Positions 8,351 to 20,113 of a DNA stretch of 64,000 bases are shown here, in pieces (within the stretch, counting starts at the first letter, position 1; the number at the start of each line of letters is the position of its first letter). A model generated the notes under the pieces. It was not told the DNA's origin, did no database searches, and saw only the letters and a program-made list of their open reading frames with translations. The position numbers were made by a program, and so were the translations under genes. This stretch comes from Oscillospiraceae bacterium (lineage in GTDB: Bacteria; Bacillota; Clostridia; UMGS1810): positions 1 to 64,000 of the forward strand of contig SVJK01000001.1 in the NCBI GenBank assembly GCA_015069015.1, written 5' to 3'.

Positions 8351-8527
8351 TTGCACGAAGTGCAACATCGTTTACACCGAAAGTGTAACATCATTTGTGC
8401 AAAGCACAACACTATTTGCCAAAGGCAACATCATTTTGTGTCCGCTAAAGCGGAATGATGTTCAGGCAGAGCCTGAAATAGTGTTTGCGACTTTGTCGCA
8501 AAATGATGTTGTGTCCTGCGGACACAA
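8351..8527. repeat. array of eight short hairpins with nested complementary spacers
   Basis: Eight perfect stem-loops follow one another. They are TTGCAC-gaa-GTGCAA (8351-8365), TTACAC-cgaaa-GTGTAA (8372-8388), TTGTGC-aaa-GCACAA (8395-8409), TTGCC-aaa-GGCAA (8416-8428), TCCGC-taaa-GCGGA (8441-8454), TTCAGGC-aga-GCCTGAA (8461-8477), TTTGCGA-ctttg-TCGCAAA (8484-8502) and TTGTGTCC-tgc-GGACACAA (8509-8527). Stem sequences all differ, but the 6-nt spacers are related and mirror each other. CATCAT (8429-8434), CACTAT (8410-8415) and CATCAT (8389-8394) on the left are the exact complements of ATGATG (8455-8460), ATAGTG (8478-8483) and ATGATG (8503-8508) on the right. The whole can fold as a ladder of 6-bp rungs with hairpins projecting on both sides. 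It lies between a terminator and the four-helix-bundle gene. Confidence 0.85.
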
Positions 8528-8531
8528 ACAC

Positions 8532-8562
8532 AAAAAAAGAACGCAAATTGCGTTCTTTTTTT
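8532..8562. terminator. bidirectional terminator between the hairpin array and a tRNA
   Basis: GAACGC/GCGTTC stem with seven A on the left and seven T on the right. Nearly identical to the hairpin at 5479-5510. It serves the minus-strand tRNA at 8565-8638. Confidence 0.7.
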
Positions 8563-8564
8563 GA

Positions 8565-8638
8565 TGGACCTTCAGGGACTCGAACCCCGGACCAACCGGT
8601 TATGAGCCGGTTGCTCTAACCAACTGAGCTAAAGGTCC
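8565..8638 (-). tRNA. tRNA with CAT anticodon (Met, or lysidine-type Ile2)
   Basis: On the minus strand the acceptor GGACCTT pairs with AAGGTCC. The anticodon stem ACCGG/CCGGT encloses CTCATAA, giving anticodon CAT, and the T-arm reads GGTTCGAGTCC. There is no encoded CCA. The loop CTCATAA and the GGACCTTTAGCTC 5' end resemble the Bacillus Ile2 tRNA whose C34 is converted to lysidine, so this may read AUA rather than AUG. That distinction is an inference. Confidence 0.9.
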
Positions 8639-8676
8639 AGATTAAATTTTATATGCCTCACTTAAGGCACTTTGCT

Positions 8677-8705
8677 ATTATATCACATAGAAAACAAAAA
8701 TTCAA
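8677..8705 (-). promoter_or_regulatory. promoter of the CAT-anticodon tRNA
   Basis: Minus strand: TTGAAT (8700-8705), 17-nt spacer, TATAAT (8677-8682), about 38 nt upstream of the tRNA 5' end. Confidence 0.7.
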
Positions 8706-8765
8706 GTCTTTTTTTATATAATTTTTAAATAAATTATATCATTCTTTCCCTATTTCTTTTATTTA

Positions 8766-9455
8766 TTATTTGCAAATTATATCCGTAACTGTCAGCACTT
8801 CATTTTTAACTTTAAATTTTATTTCATATTCTCCAAACTCAAATCCGTATTCTCTGTTTGTATCATCGTGATATGCAGGTCTCGGATCTCCGGACAAAAC
8901 AGATTCAAGAATTTCCGACATATCACTTGGAATTATTTTCTTTAGTTCATCAGGGAAAACAACTTCAAGGGCGTAGTCTTTAACCTTATCCGAGAATCCG
9001 CAAAGAGCATCGGGTTTTGAATCTGAAATGCTAAGATAAGGTTTTATGTCAAAAATCGGGGTTTTATCTGTCATATCCGCTCCACTTACAATAAGGACCG
9101 TCCCCTTTCCTTGTTTTTTCTCAATTCTTTCAAGTTTAACACATGAAAGTCCTATTGGGTTTGGTCTGAAAGGTGAACGGGTTGCAAAAACTCCCACCCT
9201 TTCATTTCCGCCAAGTCTCGGTGGGCGGACTGTGGGGCGGAATTCCTTTGATTCCGATTCTGAAAAATGCCATATGAGCCAAAGATGGGAATAACCCTCA
9301 AGACCGCGCAATGCGTGATCATTTTGATATTCTTTTTCAAAGACAATCTCCGACAAAACTTTTTCGCAAAGTCCGCTTTGGCGCGGAATTGCAAATTTTG
9401 TCTTATATGCATTATATATGTGGGCTATGGGCTTTAATATGACCTCTTTGCTCAT
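8766..9455 (-). CDS. trmO: tRNA (N6-threonylcarbamoyladenosine-37-N6)-methyltransferase TrmO
   Basis: A 229-residue TsaA/TrmO-type SAM-dependent methyltransferase that methylates t6A37 of threonine tRNAs. Characteristic blocks are the N-terminal PIAHIYNAYKTKFAIPRQSG, then LRGLEGYSHLWLIWHF, and VGVFATRSPFRPNPIGLSCV, which is the family's SAM-binding signature. The C-terminal part (FDIKPYL, then YGFEFGEYEIKF) is the variable extension found in many members. Divergent from the glycosidase gene at 9626 with separate consensus promoters. It is presumably monocistronic, ending upstream of the tRNA promoter. Confidence 0.9.
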   Translation of the reverse strand: MSKEVILKPIAHIYNAYKTKFAIPRQSGLCEKVLSEIVFEKEYQNDHALRGLEGYSHLWLIWHFSESESKEFRPTVRPPRLGGNERVGVFATRSPFRPNPIGLSCVKLERIEKKQGKGTVLIVSGADMTDKTPIFDIKPYLSISDSKPDALCGFSDKVKDYALEVVFPDELKKIIPSDMSEILESVLSGDPRPAYHDDTNREYGFEFGEYEIKFKVKNEVLTVTDIICK

Positions 9456-9497
9456 TTTTCTCCGTCCTTTGATAATCTCTTTTCCTGTTTGTCACAT

Positions 9498-9527
9498 ATT
9501 ATACTATAATTTAAACCCCCCAGTCAA
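9498..9527 (-). promoter_or_regulatory. promoter of trmO
   Basis: Minus strand: TTGACT (9522-9527), 18-nt spacer, TATAAT (9498-9503). Confidence 0.65.
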
Positions 9528-9538
9528 GTTTGCCAATC

Positions 9539-9567
9539 TTTACAAAAGCCAAATTTTCTGATATAGT
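9539..9567 (+). promoter_or_regulatory. promoter of the glycosidase gene
   Basis: TTTACA (9539-9544), 17-nt spacer, TATAGT (9562-9567), about 60 nt upstream of ATG 9626. Confidence 0.6.
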
Positions 9568-9625
9568 ATTATTATACATTTTGAATTTTTTTACATTTAT
9601 ATACAAAAGAAAGGAAGTGCCGGTT

Positions 9626-11350
9626 ATGATATTACCTGATATTTGGGGACAGGGAGGAATTTTTTCCTACAGTGCCGCTTACGGAAAATGTAAAAACAGC
9701 GAAACATTTTCAGCAAGACTTTTGGGCGACAAACCCGGTCTTATATTTAACACAAAAAACAAGTGCAGTTTGTCTGTGTATGCAGATGGTCTGGAAGATG
9801 TTTCCTTCAGCACCGTTATGACAGACTTTATAGATGCGACTTTTAAAATTGATTCGGGTGAATATAAAGTAAGTTTTATCTTTGCAGACTGTGATACAGT
9901 TGTTGTCACATCTGACTATGCAATCGAATTAAGATGCGATTTTGAAAAAAATGTCAATATTAAAAAAGGGAAAAAGGCAACGGTATACACATCGGAATCA
10001 GAAACATTTGCAATGAGTTCAAAGAAAAAAGACGGCATTTTAACCTATGCTTTTTCATACGGAAAAAATGCCGGCGACAAATGCACACAGATTCTTGAAA
10101 AAAATCCTGCCGACATGGTTCAGGATAAGGAAAACTTTTATAAATCTCTTCCTGAAATAAGGATTCCCAATGAAAGAATTGAAAAACTTTATTACAGATG
10201 TGCATCTGTTCTTCTCTCGCAAATAACATCACCTGAAGGGATCATAAAATCACGTTATATCACACCAACAAAAGGAACTGATGCACCTCTTGAGTCATTC
10301 TGGTCTGCTTTTTGCACTCTCGGTCTTAGACATATCGCCCCTGAAATTGCAAAAGAAACTCTCGAATCCATTCTTGCATCTCAGTCAGGTGACGGAATGA
10401 TAAGTGCAAAGATATGCGCAAAGTCAAAGAGTTCCGACATAAATCCGCCTATCCTTGCATGGTGCTTCTGGGAACTTTATCTCATAAACGGTGATAAGAC
10501 AATGCTGTCCGATGCATATGCACCGCTCAAAAAATATCTTCACTACATAATGGAAACAAGAGATATTAACAAAAACCATCTTTATGAGTGGCAGATTGAT
10601 GATTCAAAAGAGTACTGCGGTCAGGAAAGTATAATGGTCAACTCGCCCCGTTTTGATGACGGCATAATTCTTGACTCAGTTGATTTCACATCATATGTGG
10701 CAAACGAAGCATACTTTATGAATCTTATTGCCGAAGAAATTGACAAACACGGAGAATCATTATACTGGAACGTTGTTTTTGAAAGAATTAAAGGCGCAAT
10801 CAACGAACTTTTGTTTGATGAAGACGACAAAATATATTATGACCGTGCCGTTGTTTCAGGAATGTTCAAAAAGTCGAAAACTGCCGCATCTTTCCTCCCT
10901 CTTTTTGCAGGAGTATGTGAAAACAGAAATGCAATGTCGCTTTTAAGACTTCTCAACAATGAAGATAAATTCAATCTGAAACACGGTGTTCCTACAGTTT
11001 GTGCAGATTCTGAAGATTATTCTGACGATATGTTCAGAGGCCCTGTTCATATGTACATTAATTATCTTTTATCAAAGGGTCTTGAAAAATACGAAATGCA
11101 CGACAAGGCAAATGAGATTAAATTCAAAAGTCTTGATGCAGTTATGAAAGAATTTGAAAACACCGGTGTTCTTTATGAATACTACAGTCCCGACGGTGAA
11201 AAACTTTCGGGAAACCTTAAAAAGAAAGATTCATCCTCCCAGGGATTCTTCTTTGACAGCCAGAATGTTAACATCAGAGATTTTGCACCGACTGCTGCAG
11301 TAATTGTTGACATTCTTCTTTCAAAATCAAAGAAACTTTCAGCAAAATAA
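9626..11350 (+). CDS. glycoside hydrolase with (alpha/alpha)6 barrel, MGH1/GH63-like
   Basis: A 574-residue protein with no signal peptide. Residues 1-190 form a beta-rich N-terminal domain. Residues 200-570 form a helical barrel of the trehalase/GH63/MGH1-like type, with ESFWSAFCTLGLRHIAPEIA, LAWCFWELYLINGD, FDDGIILDSVDFTSYVANEAYFM and FRGPVHMYINYLLSKGLE as recognisable segments. Acidic residues in DAPLESFWSAF and QGFFFDSQN are candidate catalytic positions. It probably hydrolyses an intracellular alpha-linked oligosaccharide. ATG 9626 follows AAAGGAAG by 8 nt; the frame is open upstream to 9530 but only with a TTG and no ribosome site. It is followed by a terminator, then enolase. Confidence 0.65.
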   Translation: MILPDIWGQGGIFSYSAAYGKCKNSETFSARLLGDKPGLIFNTKNKCSLSVYADGLEDVSFSTVMTDFIDATFKIDSGEYKVSFIFADCDTVVVTSDYAIELRCDFEKNVNIKKGKKATVYTSESETFAMSSKKKDGILTYAFSYGKNAGDKCTQILEKNPADMVQDKENFYKSLPEIRIPNERIEKLYYRCASVLLSQITSPEGIIKSRYITPTKGTDAPLESFWSAFCTLGLRHIAPEIAKETLESILASQSGDGMISAKICAKSKSSDINPPILAWCFWELYLINGDKTMLSDAYAPLKKYLHYIMETRDINKNHLYEWQIDDSKEYCGQESIMVNSPRFDDGIILDSVDFTSYVANEAYFMNLIAEEIDKHGESLYWNVVFERIKGAINELLFDEDDKIYYDRAVVSGMFKKSKTAASFLPLFAGVCENRNAMSLLRLLNNEDKFNLKHGVPTVCADSEDYSDDMFRGPVHMYINYLLSKGLEKYEMHDKANEIKFKSLDAVMKEFENTGVLYEYYSPDGEKLSGNLKKKDSSSQGFFFDSQNVNIRDFAPTAAVIVDILLSKSKKLSAK

Positions 11351-11383
11351 GTTTTATTCAGTATTAAAATACCATTTTTGTTA

Positions 11384-11418
11384 AAAATACAAGTATCGCA
11401 ATGATACTTGTATTTTTT
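11384..11418 (+). terminator. terminator between the glycosidase gene and eno
   Basis: A perfect stem built on ACAAGTATC and GATACTTGT (loop GCAAT) with an A-run before it and TTTTTT after it. It sits immediately upstream of the eno ribosome site. Confidence 0.8.
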
Positions 11419-11433
11419 GTTGGAGGGAAAATA

Positions 11434-12732
11434 ATGAAACAGTATATTGAAATTCTTGATGTTTTTGCAAGAGAAATTCTCGATTCAAGAGGCAACCCAA
11501 CTCTGGAAGCTGAGGTAATCTGCGAAGGAGGATATATCGGCAGAGCGGCAGTGCCGTCAGGTGCATCCACGGGAGAACACGAAGCCGTTGAAAAAAGAGA
11601 CGGTGATATGAACCGGTATTTTGGAAAGGGCGTTGAAAACGCAGTAGAGGCAATAAACAATGAAATTTCTGACAAAATTGTGGGCATGAATGTCCTCGAC
11701 CAACTTCTGATTGACAAAACTCTCATTGAAACCGACGGCAGTGAAAACAAGGGGAATTTTGGTGCAAATGCCATCCTCGGTGTGTCTCTTGCCTGTGCAA
11801 AGGCTGCCGCCAACGCTCTTGGCGTGGGGCTCTATAACTACGTTGGCGGTGCCATGGCGAATGTCTTGCCCGTCCCTATGATGAACATTTTAAACGGCGG
11901 TGCCCACGCAAACAACAATATTGACATTCAGGAGTTTATGATTATGCCCACGGGTGCAAAATCATTCAAGGAAGCCCTGAGAATGTGCGCCGAAGTTTTC
12001 CACAGTCTGAAAGGTGTTCTTTCTTCAAAAGGACTCATAACATCTGTGGGTGATGAGGGCGGCTTTGCGCCTGCTCTTGAAAAAGATGAAGATGCACTCA
12101 TGCTCATATGCGAAGCGGTGGAAAAAGCAGGATATAAAATGAGGGAACATTTTCACATTGCCATTGATGCGGCATCATCTGAATGGGCATTGGAGGGCGG
12201 AAGATATAAACTACCGAAATCTTCAGTCACCTTTTCTACAGATGAACTTATAAATTACTGGTCTGTGCTCTGTGACAGATATCCAATCATTTCCATTGAA
12301 GATCCCTTGGGCGAAAACGACTGGGAAGGGTGGCAGAAAATCACCGATAAACTTGGAAAAAAAGTTCAACTTGTTGGTGATGATCTTTTTGTGACCAATC
12401 AAAAAAGACTAAAAATCGGACTTGATAAAAAATGCGCAAATTCGGTCCTTGTAAAGGTTAATCAGATAGGAACCCTTTCTGAAACTGCACTTACTGTGAC
12501 AGAGGCAATCAGGCACTCTTACACAAGCATTATGAGTCACAGATCAGGCGAGACGGAAGACACAACCATTGCCGATCTTGCCGTTGCTTTTGGATGCGGA
12601 CAGATAAAAACCGGCGCACCGTCTCGCTCTGACAGATGCGCCAAATATAACAGACTATTAAGGATTGAGGAAGAACTTGGAGAAAATGCGGTTTATCCGG
12701 GACTTGATGCGTTTAATATTGCCAATTGGTAA
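11434..12732 (+). CDS. eno: enolase (phosphopyruvate hydratase)
   Basis: A 432-residue glycolytic enzyme converting 2-phosphoglycerate to phosphoenolpyruvate. Hallmarks are [17 protein letters not shown] at the N-terminus, [11 protein letters not shown] (mobile loop), GDEGGFAP (proton-relay Glu), [14 protein letters not shown] and VGDDLFVTN (Mg2+ ligands), [13 protein letters not shown] (catalytic Lys) and [20 protein letters not shown] 11434 follows GGAGGG by 7 nt. It stands alone, preceded by a terminator with no obvious promoter in between, so it may depend on read-through or on a promoter inside the preceding gene. Confidence 0.96.
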   Translation: MKQYIEILDVFAREILDSRGNPTLEAEVICEGGYIGRAAVPSGASTGEHEAVEKRDGDMNRYFGKGVENAVEAINNEISDKIVGMNVLDQLLIDKTLIETDGSENKGNFGANAILGVSLACAKAAANALGVGLYNYVGGAMANVLPVPMMNILNGGAHANNNIDIQEFMIMPTGAKSFKEALRMCAEVFHSLKGVLSSKGLITSVGDEGGFAPALEKDEDALMLICEAVEKAGYKMREHFHIAIDAASSEWALEGGRYKLPKSSVTFSTDELINYWSVLCDRYPIISIEDPLGENDWEGWQKITDKLGKKVQLVGDDLFVTNQKRLKIGLDKKCANSVLVKVNQIGTLSETALTVTEAIRHSYTSIMSHRSGETEDTTIADLAVAFGCGQIKTGAPSRSDRCAKYNRLLRIEEELGENAVYPGLDAFNIANW

Positions 12733-12759
12733 AATATTAACTGATTCTATAAATATGCG

Positions 12760-12792
12760 TCTCACGAACTCAATTACCCGTAATTTCATATA
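12760..12792 (+). repeat. dispersed repeat, copy 1 (partial)
   Basis: A 33-nt segment beginning TCTCACGAACTCAATTACCC and ending CATATA. It matches copies at 43400-43459 (reverse orientation, 27 of 33 by eye) and 58911-58966. As in the other copies, its TATA end abuts a hairpin terminator. Confidence 0.6.
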
Positions 12793-12796
12793 GTTC

Positions 12797-12843
12797 AAAA
12801 GGGACAGTAAATTAATTCGGCAAATTAATTTACTGTCCCTTTT
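12797..12843. terminator. long perfect hairpin downstream of eno
   Basis: 21-nt perfect arms (12797-12817 and 12823-12843; AAAAGGGACAGTAAATTAATT on the left) around the loop CGGCA, ending in TTTT. The central 25 nt recur exactly at 50117-50141. Confidence 0.75.
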
Positions 12844-12867
12844 GGGGAATAGAAAAAAAGATTCAGA

Positions 12868-12960
12868 ATTGTCAAATCGAACTCAAAGCAAGGCAGAGCC
12901 ATGCTTTGAGTGGTAACCCGAAGCTGTACAAAGGTACTGCGAGTGGTGAGATTTGGCAAT
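12868..12960. other. structured three-stem element of unknown function
   Basis: Closing stem ATTGTCAAATC (12868-12878) pairs with GATTTGGCAAT (12950-12960) with one G-U pair. Inside, ACTCAAAGCA (12881-12890) pairs with TGCTTTGAGT (12902-12911) and is extended by GGC-aga-GCC. A third hairpin GTAC-aaag-GTAC is flanked by GC. It could be a small structured RNA or a palindromic mobile element; no promoter of its own was seen. The rest of the 404-bp gap between eno and ligA holds only hairpins. Confidence 0.45.
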
Positions 12961-12982
12961 AGCAAAAAGGCATATATTTGAA

Positions 12983-13010
12983 GAAAAACATCTGGGAACA
13001 GATGTTTTTC
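12983..13010. terminator. hairpin between eno and ligA
   Basis: GAAAAACATCTG, loop GGAA, CAGATGTTTTTC: a perfect 12-bp stem with A- and T-rich ends, suited to terminating ligA (minus strand) and transcripts from the left. Confidence 0.6.
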
Positions 13011-13136
13011 AACATTTTTAGCAAATTCAAATGATTTACAGGCTAATTAATACTCTGTATTGCTTATTATCACTGCCTTTTTGCGGTCTGGACTTTTTTT
13101 TAATTCCCTTTTGCTGTTATAGTCTTCATATGAATC

Positions 13137-16392
<3,256 letters not shown>

Positions 16393-16442
16393 ATAAAAGC
16401 TACCTTCCTTTTTCAGCTGATAAAAATCTCATACCGTTACTA

Positions 16443-17804
16443 TCAATCAATCATCGCCAAATCAATGGACATACCTGATCCTGTAACAGTTTTTCCCTCT
16501 TTGTCTATAAGAACAACTTTTCCGAGGACATCATATACCACAGCATATCCTTCATCGCCAAACGAATGTGCATATGTATACTGCGGTTCTATAACCATAT
16601 TCCCTTCAGAATCGATATATCCCCACAGGTCTCCTGTACATACAGGTGCAAGTCCGTTCGAAAACTCTCCGGCATCCGAATACTGAGGCTTCACCTTGAA
16701 TTCTCCCCTTGAATTTACAAATCCATACTTTCCGTCACCAAGGCAGGCAAACGTCAACTCTTCACCACCAAAATCACCAATGTCATGGAATCTATGATCA
16801 ATAGCATAGTTGCCTTCTTTATCTATATATCCGTATTTATTTCCAACTTTCACCTTTGCGTACCCTGATGCATCAAATTCAAAATATTCATCAAACATCG
16901 GTTTTATGATAAACTTGCCTTCTGTGTTGATTACGCCATAATCACCGTAAAGTTTTACTGTTGCAACGGAATTTGCAAAGCTGTTTGCTTCTTCAAATTC
17001 GGGTTCGATGACAGCTGTACCTTCAGAATTTATATATCCCCATTTACCATTTGATTTTATCGCCGCATATCCGTCATCGGAAAACGGAAGTGCCATTTCA
17101 TACTGGGGTGCTATTGTATATTCTCCATCCTCACCGATATAACCGTATGCTCCATTTACAGAAACCAAAGCAGTTTTATTCTTCGAAAATCCCGATGCTG
17201 TTGTAAATTTCGGATCTATAACATATGTGCCGTCTTTCTTTATGTATCCCCATTTTCCATCTGTTTCAACTGCAATATATCCGTTATCCGATACAGAGCC
17301 AAGGCTTTCATACCGTGGTTCCGTGATAAGTTGTCCTTTTTTGTTTATAATGGAATATTTTCCGCCTATGCAAGCAAAAGCAATGTCTTCGTAAAAGTTT
17401 GATACTGCACGAAACTGGGGTTCTATCGCATATCCGGAAAGGTCATCTATTCCTATATACCCCCACTCTCCTCCTGAGTATACTGCCAGCATATCCGATG
17501 AAAAAATCCCTTTGGATTCAACCTCTACCGTAACCTTTTCCTTTTTGAACATACTTTTTATAAATGATATTGCAACAACAATCAATAATACTATTACAAT
17601 CAGTCTGATAAGTTTCTTATAATCAATTTTATATTTTTTTACCTTTACTGATTTATCCTTCTTCAAATCTCTTGTTTCCGTTGCATTTTTTGATATTTCT
17701 TCTGTTTTGTCAGTGTCTTTGCCGTTCATATATGCAGTATTATCTTCTCCGCAAAATTCACACACAGGAGATTTAAGCTCCCTTTTACACACTCTGCATA
17801 CCAT
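16443..17804 (-). CDS. zinc-ribbon membrane protein with WG repeats
   Basis: A 453-residue protein. An N-terminal zinc ribbon (CRVCKRELKSPVCEFCG) precedes a basic linker and one transmembrane helix (about residues 78-98). About ten WG repeats then run to the C-terminus, each like GKWGYINSEGTAVIEPEFEEA. WG repeats form beta-propeller-like extracellular modules of unknown ligand, common in clostridial surface proteins. ATG 17804 is fixed by GGAGGT 8 nt upstream, which removes 22 residues of the longer frame. First gene of an apparent unit with 15166-16392 and ligA (50- and 52-nt gaps). Function unknown; envelope sensing is a guess. Confidence 0.75.
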   Translation of the reverse strand: MVCRVCKRELKSPVCEFCGEDNTAYMNGKDTDKTEEISKNATETRDLKKDKSVKVKKYKIDYKKLIRLIVIVLLIVVAISFIKSMFKKEKVTVEVESKGIFSSDMLAVYSGGEWGYIGIDDLSGYAIEPQFRAVSNFYEDIAFACIGGKYSIINKKGQLITEPRYESLGSVSDNGYIAVETDGKWGYIKKDGTYVIDPKFTTASGFSKNKTALVSVNGAYGYIGEDGEYTIAPQYEMALPFSDDGYAAIKSNGKWGYINSEGTAVIEPEFEEANSFANSVATVKLYGDYGVINTEGKFIIKPMFDEYFEFDASGYAKVKVGNKYGYIDKEGNYAIDHRFHDIGDFGGEELTFACLGDGKYGFVNSRGEFKVKPQYSDAGEFSNGLAPVCTGDLWGYIDSEGNMVIEPQYTYAHSFGDEGYAVVYDVLGKVVLIDKEGKTVTGSGMSIDLAMID

Positions 17805-18056
17805 CTTATCGTACCTCCTGTACAATATAACTGAAATTACATACATTACTACATTATAATTATACTCCATAAGGGATAAAAAGTCAATCGAAAGCCATAT
17901 ATTGCGTTAATTTTTTTACTATTCTTTACACCTTAATATGCGCCGCCGTAGCCTTTGACAGGATTTCGTTTTTATTTACAAAATCATATCCTACTTCCAT
18001 CTGATGTAATAAAATTATATCGGGATATGGGTAAAATGAAAGGAGAATGACACCAT

Positions 18057-19799
18057 ATGAACATGAACAAAACCGAGTCAAAAAGCAATCTTCCCGTAAC
18101 GTCGGAAACAGTTAAAAAAGCCATTATGGTTTTAGGTAAGTATAAACAAGGAAAAACAAACCTTGAAAAAAGAATTGTAGAAAACGAAAAATGGTGGAAA
18201 ATGCAGCACTGGTCACTGATGCAAAAAACAAATTCCACAGATCCCGAACCGGCTTCCGCATGGCTTTTTAACTGTATTGCCAACAAACACGCAGATGCTA
18301 TGGACTCATTCCCGTCTCCATCTGTTCTCCCAAGAGAAAAAGGAGATGAAAAAAGTGCATCTGTTCTGTCTTGCGTGATTCCGGTTATTCTGGAACATAA
18401 TAATTTTGAGCAAACATACTCGGATACGTGGTGGTACAAACTAAAAACCGGAACCGGGTGCTACGGGGTTTTCTGGAATAAATTTCTTGGAAACGGTCTG
18501 GGTGATGTGGATATAAAGCAAATTGACATTTTAAATCTTTTTTGGGAAAGTGGTATAAAAAATATTCAGGACAGCCGCAATGTCTTTTGTGTGGAACTTG
18601 AATCCAATGACATTCTTTTAGAAAGATTTCCAAACCTCGACGGAAAACTTGGAAATCCTGTTGTTGACATTGCAAAATACATATATGATGACACAGTGGA
18701 CACAAGCGATAAAAGTGCTGTGGTTGACTGGTACTACAAAAAAAGTGTGGGCAAAAAAGAAATTGTCCATTACTGCAAATTTGTGGGTGATACAGTACTT
18801 TACGCATCTGAAAACATCCCCTTCTTGTATGAAAGAGGATTCTACGACCACGGAAAATATCCCTTTGTTCTTGATACTCTTTTCACAGAGGAGGGAACAC
18901 CTTGCGGATTTGGATATGTAGATGTGATGAAAAATGTTCAGATGTATATTGACAAGCTTAATCAGATTATATTGAAAAATGCACTCCAGTCGGGCAGACG
19001 AAGATTTTTCATATCTGACAATGCGGGAATCAATGAGGAAGAATTTGCAGACTGGTCAAAGGAATTTGTCCACACTTCAGGCAATCCCGACGAAAGAAAT
19101 ATCAGAGAGATTCAAGTTTCACAACTTGACGGAAGTATTATTAATCTTCTGCATCAAAAAATTGATGAACTCAAAGAAACATCAGGAAACCGTGATGTTT
19201 CTCACGGTGGAACCGCCGCAGGTGTTACAGCAGCCAGTGCCATTGCCGCACTCCAGGAGGCAGGAAGCAAGCTTTCAAGAGATATGATTAAAAGTTCATA
19301 CAGAGCTTTTAAAGAAATTAATTATTTCATAATTGAACTTATCCGTCAGTTCTATGATGAGCCAAGATGCTTTCGCATAAGCGGGCATACCGATGAAAAC
19401 AGATTTGCTGATATATCAAATAACATTTTTCTGCCTGATACAGCTACAAAAAACAGTATTATCAGGAACCCGATTTTTGACATTACTGTTACAAGTGAAA
19501 AAAGCAATCCTTTTTCGACTTCGGCGCAAAATGAGCTTGCAAAAGATTTGTACAATCTCGGTATGTTTAATCCTCAAATGGCGGATCAGGCTCTTTTATG
19601 TCTTGAAATGATGAACTTTGAAGGCAAGGAAAAAATCATTGAAAAGATTAAAGAAAACGCCCAAAAAGAACTTCCTGTGCCCGCTGTTGTTTCTTCAAAC
19701 ACAAAAAGCTCATCAGACGAAGGATATCTCGTGGATTCCTACCGGAAAAATATGCCGGGCAAAACAATTCTTGATGCTTTAAAAGGAGATAAGCTGTGA
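18057..19799 (+). CDS. phage portal protein (P22-like)
   Basis: A 580-residue portal-type protein, which would form the dodecameric DNA channel at a capsid vertex. Supporting features are the length, the N-terminal helical stretch with WWKMQHWSLM, and SAWLFNCIANKHADAMDSFPSPSVLPRE. The central segment YDHGKYPFVLDTLFTEEGTPCGFGYVDVMKNVQMYIDKLNQIILKNAL is the stem/clip hallmark of P22-type portals, and GGTAAGVTAASAIAALQEAGSKLSRD is the usual C-terminal helix. AGGAG lies 11 nt before the ATG. It opens a plus-strand block running to 27695 and overlaps the next gene by 4 nt (GTGA). The frame is intact. No terminase precedes it; TerL lies at 62461 on the same strand. Confidence 0.85.
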   Translation: MNMNKTESKSNLPVTSETVKKAIMVLGKYKQGKTNLEKRIVENEKWWKMQHWSLMQKTNSTDPEPASAWLFNCIANKHADAMDSFPSPSVLPREKGDEKSASVLSCVIPVILEHNNFEQTYSDTWWYKLKTGTGCYGVFWNKFLGNGLGDVDIKQIDILNLFWESGIKNIQDSRNVFCVELESNDILLERFPNLDGKLGNPVVDIAKYIYDDTVDTSDKSAVVDWYYKKSVGKKEIVHYCKFVGDTVLYASENIPFLYERGFYDHGKYPFVLDTLFTEEGTPCGFGYVDVMKNVQMYIDKLNQIILKNALQSGRRRFFISDNAGINEEEFADWSKEFVHTSGNPDERNIREIQVSQLDGSIINLLHQKIDELKETSGNRDVSHGGTAAGVTAASAIAALQEAGSKLSRDMIKSSYRAFKEINYFIIELIRQFYDEPRCFRISGHTDENRFADISNNIFLPDTATKNSIIRNPIFDITVTSEKSNPFSTSAQNELAKDLYNLGMFNPQMADQALLCLEMMNFEGKEKIIEKIKENAQKELPVPAVVSSNTKSSSDEGYLVDSYRKNMPGKTILDALKGDKL

Positions 19800-20113
19800 C
19801 CGAAATCAGACTGACACACCATGAAGGAAAAACTGAGCTTACAATTATGGGGCATTGCAATGCCGGACGAATCAACGGGTTTGACCTTTGTTGCTGTGCA
19901 GTTTCAATGCTTACCCATACCCTGCTTAAAAGTCTGAGAGATATAAATCTTAAAGATTTTGAAGGGAGATATGGCGGAGGATGGTGTTACATCAGATTTT
20001 CGGACACATCCAAAAAAAAGCAGAAAGCATACATTATCATCGAAACAATTATGAAAGGGTTTTCTATGCTTGAAGAAAGTTATCCGGCAAATGTGAAAAT
20101 TTTTAAGCAGTAA
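19796..20113 (+). CDS. Prp-like cysteine protease, phage-associated
   Basis: A 105-residue protein of the Prp family, known from ribosomal protein L27 processing and from phage capsid/scaffold maturation. It retains the catalytic pattern: His20 in MGHCNAG and a Cys in FDLCCCAVS (Asp30 aligns with the family Asp three residues before the active Cys, pointing to Cys33). It starts at a GTG that overlaps the portal stop. In phages a protease at this position normally processes capsid proteins, but no capsid gene follows. It is not next to rplU/rpmA, so it is unlikely to be the host L27 protease. Confidence 0.8.
   Translation: MTEIRLTHHEGKTELTIMGHCNAGRINGFDLCCCAVSMLTHTLLKSLRDINLKDFEGRYGGGWCYIRFSDTSKKKQKAYIIIETIMKGFSMLEESYPANVKIFKQ

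Noticed and set aside
8317..8412. 32-residue Cys-rich extension of the four-helix-bundle protein
   Set aside because: It is the translation of the hairpin array; GAGGTGG sets the start at 8316.
8341..8530. CRISPR array or short tandem repeat
   Set aside because: The units have different stems and no constant repeat of 23 nt or more; the spacers, not the repeats, are alike and they are mirrored. No cas gene nearby.
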